This document shows, one piece after another, positions 17,573 through 26,447 of a stretch of DNA of 64,000 bases. The notes below the pieces were generated by a model. It was not told the origin of the DNA, did not search any database, and worked only from the letters and a program-made list of their open reading frames with translations. The position numbers and the translations under genes are program-made. Source of the stretch: Chryseobacterium sp. ISL-6 (GTDB lineage Bacteria; Bacteroidota; Bacteroidia; Flavobacteriales; Weeksellaceae); NCBI RefSeq assembly GCF_018613715.1, contig NZ_JAGGPT010000010.1, forward strand, positions 124,001 through 188,000, read 5' to 3'. How positions within the stretch are numbered: the stretch's first letter is position 1; each line of letters opens with the position of its first letter.

Positions 17573-18025
17573 TTATTGATCCGGGTTACTCCATTCATAA
17601 AAATTAACAGAGTCATATAATTCAAATCCACAAGATGGATATAGCTGATTCCCGATATCATTGCTTTTTCCTGTTTCCAACAATACTCCGCTGGCACCTG
17701 AAGATTTACATAGTTCTTTAGCTTCTTCGATTAATTCCTTAGAATAACCTTTTCCTCTGTAAGAATCATTCACATATAAATCATTCAATATCCAATAGCG
17801 TTTCATTCTTGTAGAGGAAAATAAAGGATATAGCTGAACAAATCCTACCAACTTACCTTCTGTTTCAGCAACAAAGAGTTCAGATTCTTTATATTCAATT
17901 CTTTCTTTTAAAAATTTTTCCGCACTTGGAATATCAGATTCTTTGTGATAAAAAACCCTGTATTGATCAAACAATTCTGATAACTGAGGTAAATCCTCAG
18001 TGGTTGCTTTTCTTGTGTTTTTCAT
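17573..18025 (-). CDS. GNAT family N-acetyltransferase
   Basis: A 150-residue acetyltransferase. The start at 18025 (MKNTRKATTEDLPQLSELF) is preferred to an in-frame ATG at 18052, because the GNAT fold starts with the RKATTEDLPQL strand-helix and the upstream nine residues add nothing. The acetyl-CoA motif A is ILNDLYVNDSYRGKGYSKELI (R/QxxGxG/A form RGKGYS). Motif B is around LLETGKSNDIGNQLYPSCGF. Substrate unknown. It lies 100 bases downstream of metB and 35 bases upstream of the DinB gene. Confidence 0.85.
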   Translation of the reverse strand: MKNTRKATTEDLPQLSELFDQYRVFYHKESDIPSAEKFLKERIEYKESELFVAETEGKLVGFVQLYPLFSSTRMKRYWILNDLYVNDSYRGKGYSKELIEEAKELCKSSGASGVLLETGKSNDIGNQLYPSCGFELYDSVNFYEWSNPDQ

Positions 18026-18125
18026 ATTAAGATTTGGTTTATAAAAAAACATCCGTTTTTGATCATACTATTTTAAGCAAAATATAAAAAGCATTGATCA
18101 AAACCGGATATTTATTGTTTTTAAT

Positions 18126-19265
18126 TTAAGAAAAAGCTCTTTCTAAATCTGCAATAAGATCTTCTTTATCTTCGATACCAACACTTAAACGAACCAAATC
18201 GTCTGTGATACCTAATTCAGCTCTTTTTTCTGCAGGAATAGATGCATGCGTCATTAATGCCGGGTGATTGGCTAAAGACTCTACTCCACCTAAAGATTCA
18301 GCTAATGTGAAAACTTTTACTCTTTCTAAGAATTTGATTGCGTCTTCTTTTTTTCCAGATTTGAAAGTGAAAGACACCATTCCGCCAGCTTCTTTCATCT
18401 GAGATTTTGCCAATTCATATTGTGGGTGAGACTCTAATCCCGGATAAATTACTCTATCTACAGCAGGATGAGTTTCAAGATATTTTGCTACTTCAAGCCC
18501 ATTATCAGAATGTCTTTGCATTCTTAATGCCAATGTTTTAATTCCTCTTAATACCAAATAAGAATCATGAGGTCCTAATATACCACCACTTGCAAACTGG
18601 ATGAAATGTAACTTTTCTCCCAATTCAGCATCTTTAGCGATAAGAGCCCCAGCAATAACATCAGAATGTCCGCCTAAGTATTTTGTAGCTGAATGCATTA
18701 CGATATCAGCACCCAAGTCGATTGGCCTTTGGATATAAGGAGTTGCAAAAGTATTATCAACCGCTACTAGAATATCTTTTCCTTTAGCAATTTCAACAAC
18801 AGCTTTGATATCCACCAATTTCATCAAAGGATTCGTAGGTGTTTCCACCCAGATCAGCTTTGTATTATCTGTGATAACGTCAGCAATTTTAGAAACATCA
18901 TCAAAATTTACGAAAGTAAACTTCAATTGGTATTTTTCAAAAAGTCTTGTGAACATTCTATAAGTTCCACCATATAAATCATCTACAGCAATTACCTCAT
19001 CACCGGGATTTAATAATTTTAAAACACAGTCGATGGCTGCAAGACCAGAGCCGAAAGCAAGACCTCTTGCTCCGTTTTCGATACTTGCTAAAGAATCCTC
19101 TAAAGCCTGTCTTGTTGGATTAGCTGCTCTTGAATATTCATAACCAGAGTGCACTCCAGGACTTTTTTGTGCAAAAGTAGAAGTTAAAAATACCGGAACA
19201 TTTACAGAACCTGTTGCAGACTCATGGTGTTGTCCGCCGTGTATAACTTTTGTATTGAAATTCAT
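18126..19265 (-). CDS. metB: Cystathionine gamma-synthase (Cys/Met metabolism PLP enzyme)
   Basis: A 379-residue cytoplasmic PLP enzyme of the trans-sulfuration family. The internal aldimine lysine is K195 in HSATKYLGGHSDVIAG. The N-terminus FNTKVIHGGQ and GYEYSRAANPTRQALE fix the family, and SLGGVESLANHPALMTHASI is the C-terminal signature. It would join O-acyl-homoserine and cysteine to cystathionine. Cystathionine gamma-lyase, the reverse-direction homologue, is nearly indistinguishable by eye, so the gene symbol is less certain than the family. It follows gldC with a 91-base, repeat-like gap. Confidence 0.85.
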   Translation of the reverse strand: MNFNTKVIHGGQHHESATGSVNVPVFLTSTFAQKSPGVHSGYEYSRAANPTRQALEDSLASIENGARGLAFGSGLAAIDCVLKLLNPGDEVIAVDDLYGGTYRMFTRLFEKYQLKFTFVNFDDVSKIADVITDNTKLIWVETPTNPLMKLVDIKAVVEIAKGKDILVAVDNTFATPYIQRPIDLGADIVMHSATKYLGGHSDVIAGALIAKDAELGEKLHFIQFASGGILGPHDSYLVLRGIKTLALRMQRHSDNGLEVAKYLETHPAVDRVIYPGLESHPQYELAKSQMKEAGGMVSFTFKSGKKEDAIKFLERVKVFTLAESLGGVESLANHPALMTHASIPAEKRAELGITDDLVRLSVGIEDKEDLIADLERAFS

Positions 19266-19282
19266 AATATTTTTCTTTTATA

Positions 19283-19350
19283 ATGTAACAATCTACCAGT
19301 GTAACAATTTAACAATTTAAAATACATTGGTACATTGATATATTGGTAAA
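19283..19350. repeat. Low-complexity TAACAAT/TACATTGGT-type repeats
   Basis: The metB-gldC gap is built of short near-repeats: TGTAACAAT, GTGTAACAATTTAACAATTTAA, then ACATTGGTACATTGATATATTGGTA. The TACATTGGTA units and the TGTAACAAT units are loosely complementary to one another. Confidence 0.5.
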
Positions 19351-19356
19351 TTTTAT

Positions 19357-19683
19357 TTACATTTTTATTGCGGACTTTATGGCAAACTCTTCTGCAATCT
19401 GTTCAATCCATTGTGCTACATCTTCTTCTCCGGTTGCTCTCTGGTAGGTATTTCCTAAAGAAACTAAAATCTGGTGGATGAACATCTTCATCTGATCAAC
19501 AGGCATTTCCTTGGTCCAAAGGTCAATTCTTAAAGCTTCCATTGTTTTTTCATCCCAAACAGAAATCATTGTTGCTTTAGTCTCTTCCTTTTCAATTCCT
19601 CCATCCTGCGCATTCCAGGTTATTAATTCAGGAATATGGTTTTCATCCAATTCAACGTCTATCGTTATCTGAGTCTTTCTCAT
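19357..19683 (-). CDS. gldC: Gliding motility protein GldC
   Basis: A 108-residue soluble protein. The sequence begins MRKTQITIDVELDENHIP and includes ITWNAQDGG, ATMISVWDEKTMEALRIDLW, MKMFIHQILVSLGNTYQRAT and a Glu-rich C-terminus, matching flavobacterial GldC in order and length. GldC is needed for full gliding in Flavobacterium but has no assigned activity, and many non-gliding flavobacteria keep it. In Flavobacterium gldB and gldC are adjacent. Here two ABC-exporter genes lie between them. It is 24 bases downstream of the permease-thioredoxin fusion gene and likely co-transcribed with it. Confidence 0.88.
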   Translation of the reverse strand: MRKTQITIDVELDENHIPELITWNAQDGGIEKEETKATMISVWDEKTMEALRIDLWTKEMPVDQMKMFIHQILVSLGNTYQRATGEEDVAQWIEQIAEEFAIKSAIKM

Positions 19684-19707
19684 ATCAATTTTAAATTTTT
19701 CACAAAG

Positions 19708-21906
19708 TTAATACTTCTTGAGCTTATCTAAAATTTCTACGAAATTATCTTCATCAGGAAATGGACTATTTAGGTTGAAAACTTTTCCATCAGGATCTAT
19801 GATAATAAATCTTGGAATTGTCTGGATTTTATACTTGTTCATAAACTCTCGTGCGTCTGATAACCAATATTGTGGCACTTTCGACGGTTTTGTTTTCAAA
19901 TAATTCACCCACTTGGTTTTATCCTGATCCAAACTGATCGAAATAAACTGAATATTGCTGTAATAGCGATACTGATTACTTCGGGTATCAAATATCGGAC
20001 GAATCTGTTTACATGGTCCACACCATGTCGCCCACAGATCTATGACCACATACTTTCCTCTGTATTGAGATAGTTGATGAGCTTTTCCTTTATTATCAAG
20101 GAGTTTTAAATCTAAAAATGGAGCACCTTTTTGAGAGATATTAAGCTGCTCGAACTTGGATTCAACCAATTTCTGATAATCAATATCTTTTAATTCTTTA
20201 ATCTCTTTTGCAAAGAGCTGATTTCTTGAAAGACTATCAGATTCTAATTCCATACTTTTAACAAGATGTTTTGTTAAAAGACGATCTTTATTAATTCCAT
20301 TTGGCAGAGTATTTAATTTTATAAAAAGAATACTGTCAGCATTTGATAATCTATCCTTATCAGTAAGCATTTGATCAAGTTTATATTGAATATAATCATC
20401 ATTTTTGCTTAATAATAGAGTTGGGTTTTTAATTCCTGTATTTAATTCTGTAAGAAAGGAAGCTGGAGGAGCAAATTTAGGATCATCATAGGAAGTCATT
20501 TTTCTATAATTATTAATCTCATTCAAATATTGAATAGCAAGCAACTGCTTTCGGTATGCTTTATATTCATCAGAAAGTGCATGATTCTCGGAATCTGTAT
20601 AATACTCAAGCCTTTTCATATTCTTTTTCCAGTCAGATTGAGCCAGCTTATAAAATTGGATGGGATCATCATTATATTTCTGCCCATCCACAGCATAAGA
20701 AAATTCAGATCCAAAGCCATCTTCCTCGTTTTTGTACTCTTGTTCTGCAGATCGGTTAGAATTAAGATAATAAAGAATATGCATGGTGTTACATCGAATA
20801 TTAAAGTCAAATCGATCCCCACTTCCCATCATAAAATCAATTCTTTTAGTTCCAAATTCAAGACTATATTCATCAAATGGTATATCTTGTTTTGTTTCCC
20901 ATAAAAAGATCCCATCCCTTACAGCAGCACTTCCGATCTTTTTATGAAAATCTTTAGAGAAAATCTTTATGGAGTCTATTTTCAGATCTGTACTCAATTT
21001 TCCTTTGATCACAATTCCCGAACCTTCACTATAGTAAGCTTTTGGTTTTTCTAAAATAAAGAATGCCCCAGATACCACAATTACAAAAATGGATGAAAGG
21101 ATAATTTGTTTTTTACTTTTTAGAAAAGCAGTTTTGAAACTTTTTCCTCGATACCAGAAATATCCTATTATAAAAAATACAATCGCCCAAAACAAGCTTA
21201 AATATTCGCTGTATGTAACAAAATGATTAAGACTTCTTATGTTAGGAGATTTACTTAAAATATACATGGAATTGTATGGAATATATGGAAGACTTACTCT
21301 TTCAACCAGAGAATACATATTAACAATAAGTCCAAGAATCCCCACTAAAAAAGCCCAAATAAAGCCGGGAAAAGCTACAGAAACACATAGCTGAACCGCT
21401 GCAACACCTAATATCGCGAAACATAACCTAGTAAATGTTTTCACAACCCAGAGCAAATCGAAAGTAAGCAGTTTTGTTTCACTGGGATGAATATAGAAAT
21501 CCAATAAAGAAAAAAGAATACTAAATATAAAGTAAGAAGCTATACACAAAAAGCCTAAGATCAAGAGAACAATATATTTAGAAAGATACAGCTGAAATTT
21601 ACTGATCGGCTGTGTTTCCATAAGTTGCCAACCATTATTCTTATGATCCACCTGAGCAATTCTATTTGCTGTAATAATAATGTAAAGCAGCAGAAAGAAA
21701 AGAGAAAAAGCTTTGAAAGTATCGGTTATAGTGCTTTCAAAAACGGAGGCTGGAAGATCTTCTGCAGTAATAAATCCTGGATTAAAAGTTTGATTCAAAA
21801 AACCGATAAGAGGAATTAAAGCACCTAGGATCAATCCTAAATAAACCAATCCAAGTCCTTTTATCTTTAGCCATTCAGTATTGACCAATATGAATAATTT
21901 TTTCAT
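19708..21906 (-). CDS. ABC-2 type permease fused to DUF4369-like and TlpA thioredoxin domains
   Basis: A 732-residue protein with an unusual layout. Residues 1 to about 290 form an ABC-2 exporter permease with about six membrane segments (for example GLVYLGLILGALIPLIGFL, FFLLLYIIITANRI, IVLLILGFLCIASYFIFSIL, AFLVGILGLIVNMYSLV). A helix near 267-285 leads into a periplasmic region with GKLSTDLKIDSIKIFS, resembling the DUF4369 domain found before TlpA domains in Bacteroidota. Residues about 595-732 are a TlpA/thioredoxin domain with the active site WCGPC at 628-632 and the cis-proline TIPRF near 697-700. The partner ATPase is 13 bases upstream. The thioredoxin part should face the periplasm. 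The cargo is unknown. The reading frame is continuous, so this is a real fusion in the given sequence. Confidence 0.85.
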   Translation of the reverse strand: MKKLFILVNTEWLKIKGLGLVYLGLILGALIPLIGFLNQTFNPGFITAEDLPASVFESTITDTFKAFSLFFLLLYIIITANRIAQVDHKNNGWQLMETQPISKFQLYLSKYIVLLILGFLCIASYFIFSILFSLLDFYIHPSETKLLTFDLLWVVKTFTRLCFAILGVAAVQLCVSVAFPGFIWAFLVGILGLIVNMYSLVERVSLPYIPYNSMYILSKSPNIRSLNHFVTYSEYLSLFWAIVFFIIGYFWYRGKSFKTAFLKSKKQIILSSIFVIVVSGAFFILEKPKAYYSEGSGIVIKGKLSTDLKIDSIKIFSKDFHKKIGSAAVRDGIFLWETKQDIPFDEYSLEFGTKRIDFMMGSGDRFDFNIRCNTMHILYYLNSNRSAEQEYKNEEDGFGSEFSYAVDGQKYNDDPIQFYKLAQSDWKKNMKRLEYYTDSENHALSDEYKAYRKQLLAIQYLNEINNYRKMTSYDDPKFAPPASFLTELNTGIKNPTLLLSKNDDYIQYKLDQMLTDKDRLSNADSILFIKLNTLPNGINKDRLLTKHLVKSMELESDSLSRNQLFAKEIKELKDIDYQKLVESKFEQLNISQKGAPFLDLKLLDNKGKAHQLSQYRGKYVVIDLWATWCGPCKQIRPIFDTRSNQYRYYSNIQFISISLDQDKTKWVNYLKTKPSKVPQYWLSDAREFMNKYKIQTIPRFIIIDPDGKVFNLNSPFPDEDNFVEILDKLKKY

Positions 21907-21919
21907 TTTGTGTTGATTT

Positions 21920-22822
21920 TTAATTTTTTGTTATTTCCATGAACCAATCTTCCAATCCTGCACTATTTTTGATCTCAAAAATCTCAGCCTCGTTCATCAC
22001 CAGCATTTTATTAAGCCTGATAATATCTTCTCTGGACTGAACGGTTATTTCTATTGTGTTTGCATCAATTATTTTTGCTGAATAATACTCAGGAATACTT
22101 TGGACAAAATTGGCAGCATTATTCAACCCTATCCGTAAATGATTATGGCGGTAATGGCTATTTAATTCTTCTACACTTCCTGAAAACTTAATGGTACCAT
22201 TCGAGATAATAGCCAAATGAGTAACCATTTTTTCAACTTCCTGTAATAAATGACTTGAAATAAATATCGTAATTCCCTGCTCTTTATTAAGCTTTAGAAG
22301 CAGCTCCCTAATTTCCAGCATTCCGTTGGGGTCAAGACCATTAACAGGTTCATCCAGAATTAAGAGCTCTGGTTTTCCAAGAAGCGCCATGGCAATTGCC
22401 AACCTTTGCTTCATTCCGAGTGAATATTTTTTCATCTTCATTTTTCTGCTATCCCAAAGATCTACCAAATTCAAAACCCTTTCGCATTCTGAATCAGGAA
22501 GACCTCTCAGCTTAGAGAGAATAACAAGATTATCCCATCCGGATAAGTGGTCGTAAAAAGCAGGACTGTCAATTAAGCTTCCAATTTTTTGAAACCCTTC
22601 AGGATAAAGCTGAGATAACTTTTGGTTAAAAATATCAATCGTATTGCTTTCATCAGGAAGACTTCCCAACATTAACTTCATGGTAGTTGATTTTCCGGCG
22701 CCATTGGCTCCAAGAAAGCCAAAAATACTTCCTCTAGGGACTGATAAACTTACATTTTTAAGAATGAGTTTATTTTGAGAGAATCCATAACTTAAGTTTT
22801 GGATTTTAATTAAATTTTCCAT
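21920..22822 (-). CDS. ABC exporter ATP-binding protein
   Basis: A 300-residue ATPase of the drug/bacitracin-type exporter group. Walker A GANGAGKST, Q-loop region around IGSLIDSPAFYDHLSG, signature YSLGMKQRLAIA, and Walker B LLILDEPVNGLDP are all intact. The start at 22822 (MENLIKIQNLSYGF) is chosen because ABC ATPases begin right before the first beta strand. The in-frame ATG at 22876 would add 18 residues that overlap the gldB terminator hairpin. It forms a transporter with the fused permease 13 bases downstream. Confidence 0.92.
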   Translation of the reverse strand: MENLIKIQNLSYGFSQNKLILKNVSLSVPRGSIFGFLGANGAGKSTTMKLMLGSLPDESNTIDIFNQKLSQLYPEGFQKIGSLIDSPAFYDHLSGWDNLVILSKLRGLPDSECERVLNLVDLWDSRKMKMKKYSLGMKQRLAIAMALLGKPELLILDEPVNGLDPNGMLEIRELLLKLNKEQGITIFISSHLLQEVEKMVTHLAIISNGTIKFSGSVEELNSHYRHNHLRIGLNNAANFVQSIPEYYSAKIIDANTIEITVQSREDIIRLNKMLVMNEAEIFEIKNSAGLEDWFMEITKN

Positions 22823-22852
22823 GCATATTGTATTGATAGGTGTTAAAAAATA

Positions 22853-22887
22853 AAAAAGACCCCCTGCGTTTCGCAAAAGGTCTTATA
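22853..22887 (-). terminator. Terminator after gldB
   Basis: On the minus strand AAGACC...TGCG-aaa-CGCA...GGTCTT forms a stem with a small bulge, followed by TTTTTT. It lies between gldB and the ABC ATPase gene and indicates that they are separate transcripts or only partly coupled. Confidence 0.7.
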
Positions 22888-22904
22888 TAGGTGTTAGAAG
22901 TGAT

Positions 22905-23891
22905 CTATTTTGTTACACTTGGTTTATAACCAGACTGGTTAAATATTTCAGTGCCATCCATTTTAAGAAAATCTGTAAGCTTTGTTTCAGGCTTTTCTTG
23001 TAGGTATTTTTTAGATATCTGCCATCCTGTAAAAATTCCGATCTGAGGAGAAGATTCATTATCGATATCTGTATAAAACTTGGAAAAAGGCCCCGGTGAA
23101 ATAAACCGTTCTTCTAATCTGTGATCATCTCCAAACAATAAATTACTTTCCACAAAATAATTCCAGATATTGCCTTCATTACCCACTGCCCAGTCATATT
23201 GCTGTTTGGTATAATTCATTTTCAAATAATCCGGAGTATCAGGTAAAAACGCATCCTGAAGGATCATTATCTTTCCATTAAACATTAACTGATCGATAAA
23301 TTTCTGATGATCCGTAGAAAAAGGAACAATATTTTCCGCAAACATTCTGGATACTTTAGGAACCATATTATTGGGATTCATGGATTTTTGGAAATACATT
23401 TCTAATCCTTTGTAATTAGGATTTTTATCGCCCATAAATCCGGAAATATCTATAAATAAAAGGTTTCCTTTTTCGTCATAAAAAATAGGATCCTGAATCA
23501 TCTGTAATGCAGATGAAAAAAGATATACTTTCGGGCTTTTGAATCTTGGAAAATAATATTTTATATGTGAAAACAATTCCTGAAGTTCCTTCTGAAGTTT
23601 CACCTGATCTATTTTAGAAGCAGCCTCTTTATAGATCTTTATCTCTTCAACATCTGTTCTTCTCTTTCTAAAATCTTCATCAGAAACCGTTCCCTGAAAC
23701 CAGGGAAACTCAGCCTTAAATTTTTCCAATGGAATATTCTGGTCATAGAATTGTTTGGAAATATCGGTCAGTTCTACTTTTTCAACAGGATCTTTCAATT
23801 CGACTTTCCATTGGTTCTGAGATTCTTTTTTACAAGAATAAAGTGCCAAAACTAAAATCGAAGAAAGCGTAATAGTTCTAAAAATCTTCAT
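22905..23891 (-). CDS. gldB: Gliding motility lipoprotein GldB
   Basis: A 328-residue lipoprotein. The start at 23891 (MKIFRTITLSSILVLALYSC) gives a proper lipoprotein signal with lipobox LYSC, while an in-frame ATG at 23966 would bury it. Features typical of GldB include the N-terminal KQFYDQNIPLEKFKAEFPWF, the central FPRFKSPKVYLFSSALQM and LLFIDISGFMGDKNPNYKGL, and the C-terminal IGIFTGWQISKKYLQ (also related to M1/DUF2268-like folds, without HExxH here). GldB is an envelope protein required for gliding in Flavobacterium. It is not a core T9SS part. gldC is separated from it by the ABC exporter genes, and nadE lies nearby on the other strand. Confidence 0.88.
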   Translation of the reverse strand: MKIFRTITLSSILVLALYSCKKESQNQWKVELKDPVEKVELTDISKQFYDQNIPLEKFKAEFPWFQGTVSDEDFRKRRTDVEEIKIYKEAASKIDQVKLQKELQELFSHIKYYFPRFKSPKVYLFSSALQMIQDPIFYDEKGNLLFIDISGFMGDKNPNYKGLEMYFQKSMNPNNMVPKVSRMFAENIVPFSTDHQKFIDQLMFNGKIMILQDAFLPDTPDYLKMNYTKQQYDWAVGNEGNIWNYFVESNLLFGDDHRLEERFISPGPFSKFYTDIDNESSPQIGIFTGWQISKKYLQEKPETKLTDFLKMDGTEIFNQSGYKPSVTK

Positions 23892-24043
23892 TATTTTTAC
23901 ATGAAATTTAAGTGTACGAAAATACGGATTTAAACACAATGTCATCATGAAAAATAAAATAAACACCTTGTTTCATTATAAATTTTCATTTTTCTATTGC
24001 TTAAAGTCTTTTCTTATATTGAATTTTAAAAAAAAACAAACTA

Positions 24044-24574
24044 ATGCAACTAGAAACTGAAAGACTCATTTTAAGAAGGCTCGAAGATCATGATGCTGAG
24101 CGCCTTTTTCTTCTCGACTCCAACCCGGAAGTGGTGAAGTATGTAGGTACACCTCCTGTAACGGATATTAAAGAATCTGAAAATATAATTAAAATGATCC
24201 AGCAGCAATATAAAGATACTGGTGTTGGAAGACTTGCTGTGATCGAAAAAGAAAGTAACTTACTTATTGGATGGAGCGGGTTAAAATTTATTACCAAAGA
24301 GATAAATGGTTACAATAATATTTATGAATTAGGTTATCGTTTTATTCCAGAATTTTGGGGCAAAGGTTATGCCGTAGAATCTGCAAAGGCGTCTTTAGAT
24401 TTTGGTTTTAATGATCTTGATAAAGAGATAATTTATGCATGCGCTCATTGTGAAAATGACGGTTCTATTCATGTTTTAAAAAAATTAGGATTTGAAAAAA
24501 CCGAAGAATTTGAAGAACCCGATGGACTTTGTTTTTGGTATGAATTAAAGCGTGAAAAATACAGTTCAAACTAA
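24044..24574 (+). CDS. GNAT acetyltransferase, RimJ/RimL type
   Basis: A 176-residue acetyltransferase. The N-terminal LETERLILRRLEDHDAERLF is the hallmark of RimJ/RimL-like enzymes, which acetylate alpha-amino groups or small molecules. The acetyl-CoA loop is RFIPEFWGKGYAVESAK, and HCENDGSIHVLKKLGF is the classical motif B. The stop overlaps the next start (TAATG), so it is translationally coupled to a second GNAT. Substrate unknown. Confidence 0.9.
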   Translation: MQLETERLILRRLEDHDAERLFLLDSNPEVVKYVGTPPVTDIKESENIIKMIQQQYKDTGVGRLAVIEKESNLLIGWSGLKFITKEINGYNNIYELGYRFIPEFWGKGYAVESAKASLDFGFNDLDKEIIYACAHCENDGSIHVLKKLGFEKTEEFEEPDGLCFWYELKREKYSSN

Positions 24575-25101
24575 TGATCTTAAGGCAGGAACAGGAAAAA
24601 GATTATTCTCAGGTTTTCAATCTTGTAGAAGAGGCATTTAAAGATGCTGACTACAGTGATCATCAGGAACATTTTTTAGTAGAAAAGCTTAGAAAGTCTG
24701 ATGCTTTCATTCCTGAATTATCTATTGTTGCAGAAATAAACAACGAAATTGTTGGCCATATCCTTTTCACAAAGCTTTTTATTCGAAGTGATTCGGAAAT
24801 CTTTAGCTCCTTATCATTAGCACCCGTTTCAGTAAAACCTGAATATCAAAGTAAAGGAATAGGAAGCAAGCTGATAGAATATGGACATAAGATCGCAAAA
24901 GAATTAGGTTATGAATCTGTAATTTTAATAGGTCACGAAAATTATTATCCAAAGTTTGGATATAAAAAAACAACTAATTTTGGAATCACTTTTCCTTTTG
25001 AGATTCCGGAAGAAAATGGAATGGCTATAGAACTAATACAAGATGGTTTAAAAAATGTAAAAGGGGTAGTAAAATACCGCAAAGAATTTGGAATAGATTA
25101 A
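24574..25101 (+). CDS. GNAT acetyltransferase (YhbS-like)
   Basis: A 175-residue acetyltransferase beginning MILRQEQEKDYSQVFNLVEEAF. The acetyl-CoA motif is LAPVSVKPEYQSKGIGSKLI, followed by SVILIGHENYYPKFGYKK, typical of the YhbS group of GNATs. Its ATG overlaps the stop of the preceding GNAT gene in the sequence TAATG. nadE follows after 11 bases, so three genes run as one unit. Confidence 0.9.
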   Translation: MILRQEQEKDYSQVFNLVEEAFKDADYSDHQEHFLVEKLRKSDAFIPELSIVAEINNEIVGHILFTKLFIRSDSEIFSSLSLAPVSVKPEYQSKGIGSKLIEYGHKIAKELGYESVILIGHENYYPKFGYKKTTNFGITFPFEIPEENGMAIELIQDGLKNVKGVVKYRKEFGID

Positions 25102-25112
25102 AAATATAAATA

Positions 25113-25904
25113 ATGCAGACACAAAAAATAATTGATCATATTGTAAGCTGGCTAAAAGAGTATGCTGAAAAGTCAAAAGTAAATGGATATGTAATTGGAG
25201 TTTCAGGAGGGGTAGATTCTGGGGTAGTTTCTACACTGGCGGCAATGACAGGGCTGAAAACCTTATTAATTGAAATGCCGATCCGTCAGAAAGAAGATCA
25301 GGTAAACCGTGCTTGGGAACATATGAATGACTTGAAATCGAGATTTCCCAATGTAGAAGTAATGTCTGTTAATTTAACTCCCGCTTTTGAAGAACTGTAT
25401 AAAACCTTTGATGTAAAAGATGATCTTTATCCCAATGAAAAATTGGCTTTCGCTAATACAAGGGCTCGTTTAAGAATGCTTACTTTATATTATTATGGGC
25501 AGATCAATGGATTACTGGTTTGTGGAACAGGAAATAAAGTAGAAGATTTTGGAATCGGATTTTATACGAAATATGGTGACGGTGGTGTCGATGTATCTCC
25601 TATTGCTGATCTCTATAAAACCGAGGTTTACAAATTGGCAACCGCTTTAAATCTGGTTAAAAATATTCAGGAGGCTATTCCTACGGATGGGCTTTGGGAT
25701 GCCGAAAGAACGGACGAACAACAAATTGGCGCCACATATCCTGAGCTTGAAAAAATTCAAAAAGAATATGGAACCAAGACTGTAGAAGATTATGAAGGAC
25801 GTGATAAGGAAGTATTTTTAATTTTCGACAGAATGCATAAAGCAGCACAACATAAGATAAATCCTATTCCTGTTTGTGATGTTCCTGAAGAATGGCGATC
25901 TTAA
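25113..25904 (+). CDS. nadE: NAD(+) synthase, ammonia-type
   Basis: A 263-residue enzyme that amidates nicotinic acid adenine dinucleotide to NAD using ATP and ammonia. The PP-loop SGGVDS is at residues 31-36 (VIGVSGGVDSGVVS). The glutaminase domain of long NadE forms is absent. Conserved downstream blocks include ANTRARLRMLTLYYYG, VCGTGNKVEDFGIGFYTKYGDGG, DVSPIADLYKTEVYKLA and PTDGLWDAERTDEQQIGA. It follows two GNAT genes and is followed after 10 bases by the barnase-like gene. Confidence 0.95.
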   Translation: MQTQKIIDHIVSWLKEYAEKSKVNGYVIGVSGGVDSGVVSTLAAMTGLKTLLIEMPIRQKEDQVNRAWEHMNDLKSRFPNVEVMSVNLTPAFEELYKTFDVKDDLYPNEKLAFANTRARLRMLTLYYYGQINGLLVCGTGNKVEDFGIGFYTKYGDGGVDVSPIADLYKTEVYKLATALNLVKNIQEAIPTDGLWDAERTDEQQIGATYPELEKIQKEYGTKTVEDYEGRDKEVFLIFDRMHKAAQHKINPIPVCDVPEEWRS

Positions 25905-25914
25905 TTTGTAAATT

Positions 25915-26400
25915 ATGAATAGTAAAATGAGACCTTTATTTTTTGCCTGTCTTGGACTTTTATTCGGAATGTCCGTGATGTATGTATTTAATAAATTTTC
26001 GGATCCCAAAAAAGATGTTCAGGGTCCAAAAGTAGAATATAGCAGTACTTCAGCCAATTCAGCGGATCAACAGACTATCGATCAGTTGACGGCTGAGAAA
26101 ACCGTGATTACTTATGTAAAACAAAACCATAAACTTCCAGATTATTACATGACAAAAAATGAAGCCCGAAACCAAGGCTGGAATCCTTCTAAGGGAAATC
26201 TTTGTGAAGTTTTACCAGGAAGAGCAATTGGTGGTGACCACTTTGGTAACAGAGAAGGTGGTCTTCCGAAGGGTGATCAGTATTTTGAAGCAGATGTTAA
26301 CTACAGCTGTGGAAACAGAAATGCAGATCGAATTATCTTTACAAAAAACGGCGATGTTTACCTGACTAAAAACCATTACAAAAGTTTTGAAAAGCAATAA
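25915..26400 (+). CDS. Barnase-type guanyl-specific ribonuclease
   Basis: A 161-residue secreted or membrane-anchored ribonuclease. Residues 4-23 are hydrophobic (signal or anchor). The catalytic part (about 62-160) follows barnase closely: LPDYYMTKNEARNQGW, SKGNLCEVLPGRAIGGD, NREGGLP. All three catalytic residues are present, the general-base Glu in YFEADVNYS, Arg in GNRNADRIIF and the His in LTKNHYKSF. Such RNases are secreted and need a cytoplasmic inhibitor. The barstar gene lies at 26803, now separated by a GIY-YIG cassette. A cysteine (GNLCEV) that barnase lacks may pair with the one in NYSCGN. Confidence 0.92.
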   Translation: MNSKMRPLFFACLGLLFGMSVMYVFNKFSDPKKDVQGPKVEYSSTSANSADQQTIDQLTAEKTVITYVKQNHKLPDYYMTKNEARNQGWNPSKGNLCEVLPGRAIGGDHFGNREGGLPKGDQYFEADVNYSCGNRNADRIIFTKNGDVYLTKNHYKSFEKQ

Positions 26401-26407
26401 ATAACTG

Positions 26408-26440
26408 GTCATTGCGAGAAGCGTAGCGACAAAGCAATCT
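26408..26440 (+). repeat. Left 33-bp inverted repeat of the GIY-YIG cassette
   Basis: Begins GTCATTGCGAGAAG and ends GACAAAGCAATCT. The core ATTGC...GCAAT can itself fold as an imperfect palindrome. Confidence 0.85.
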
Positions 26441-26447
26441 TTAGTAA

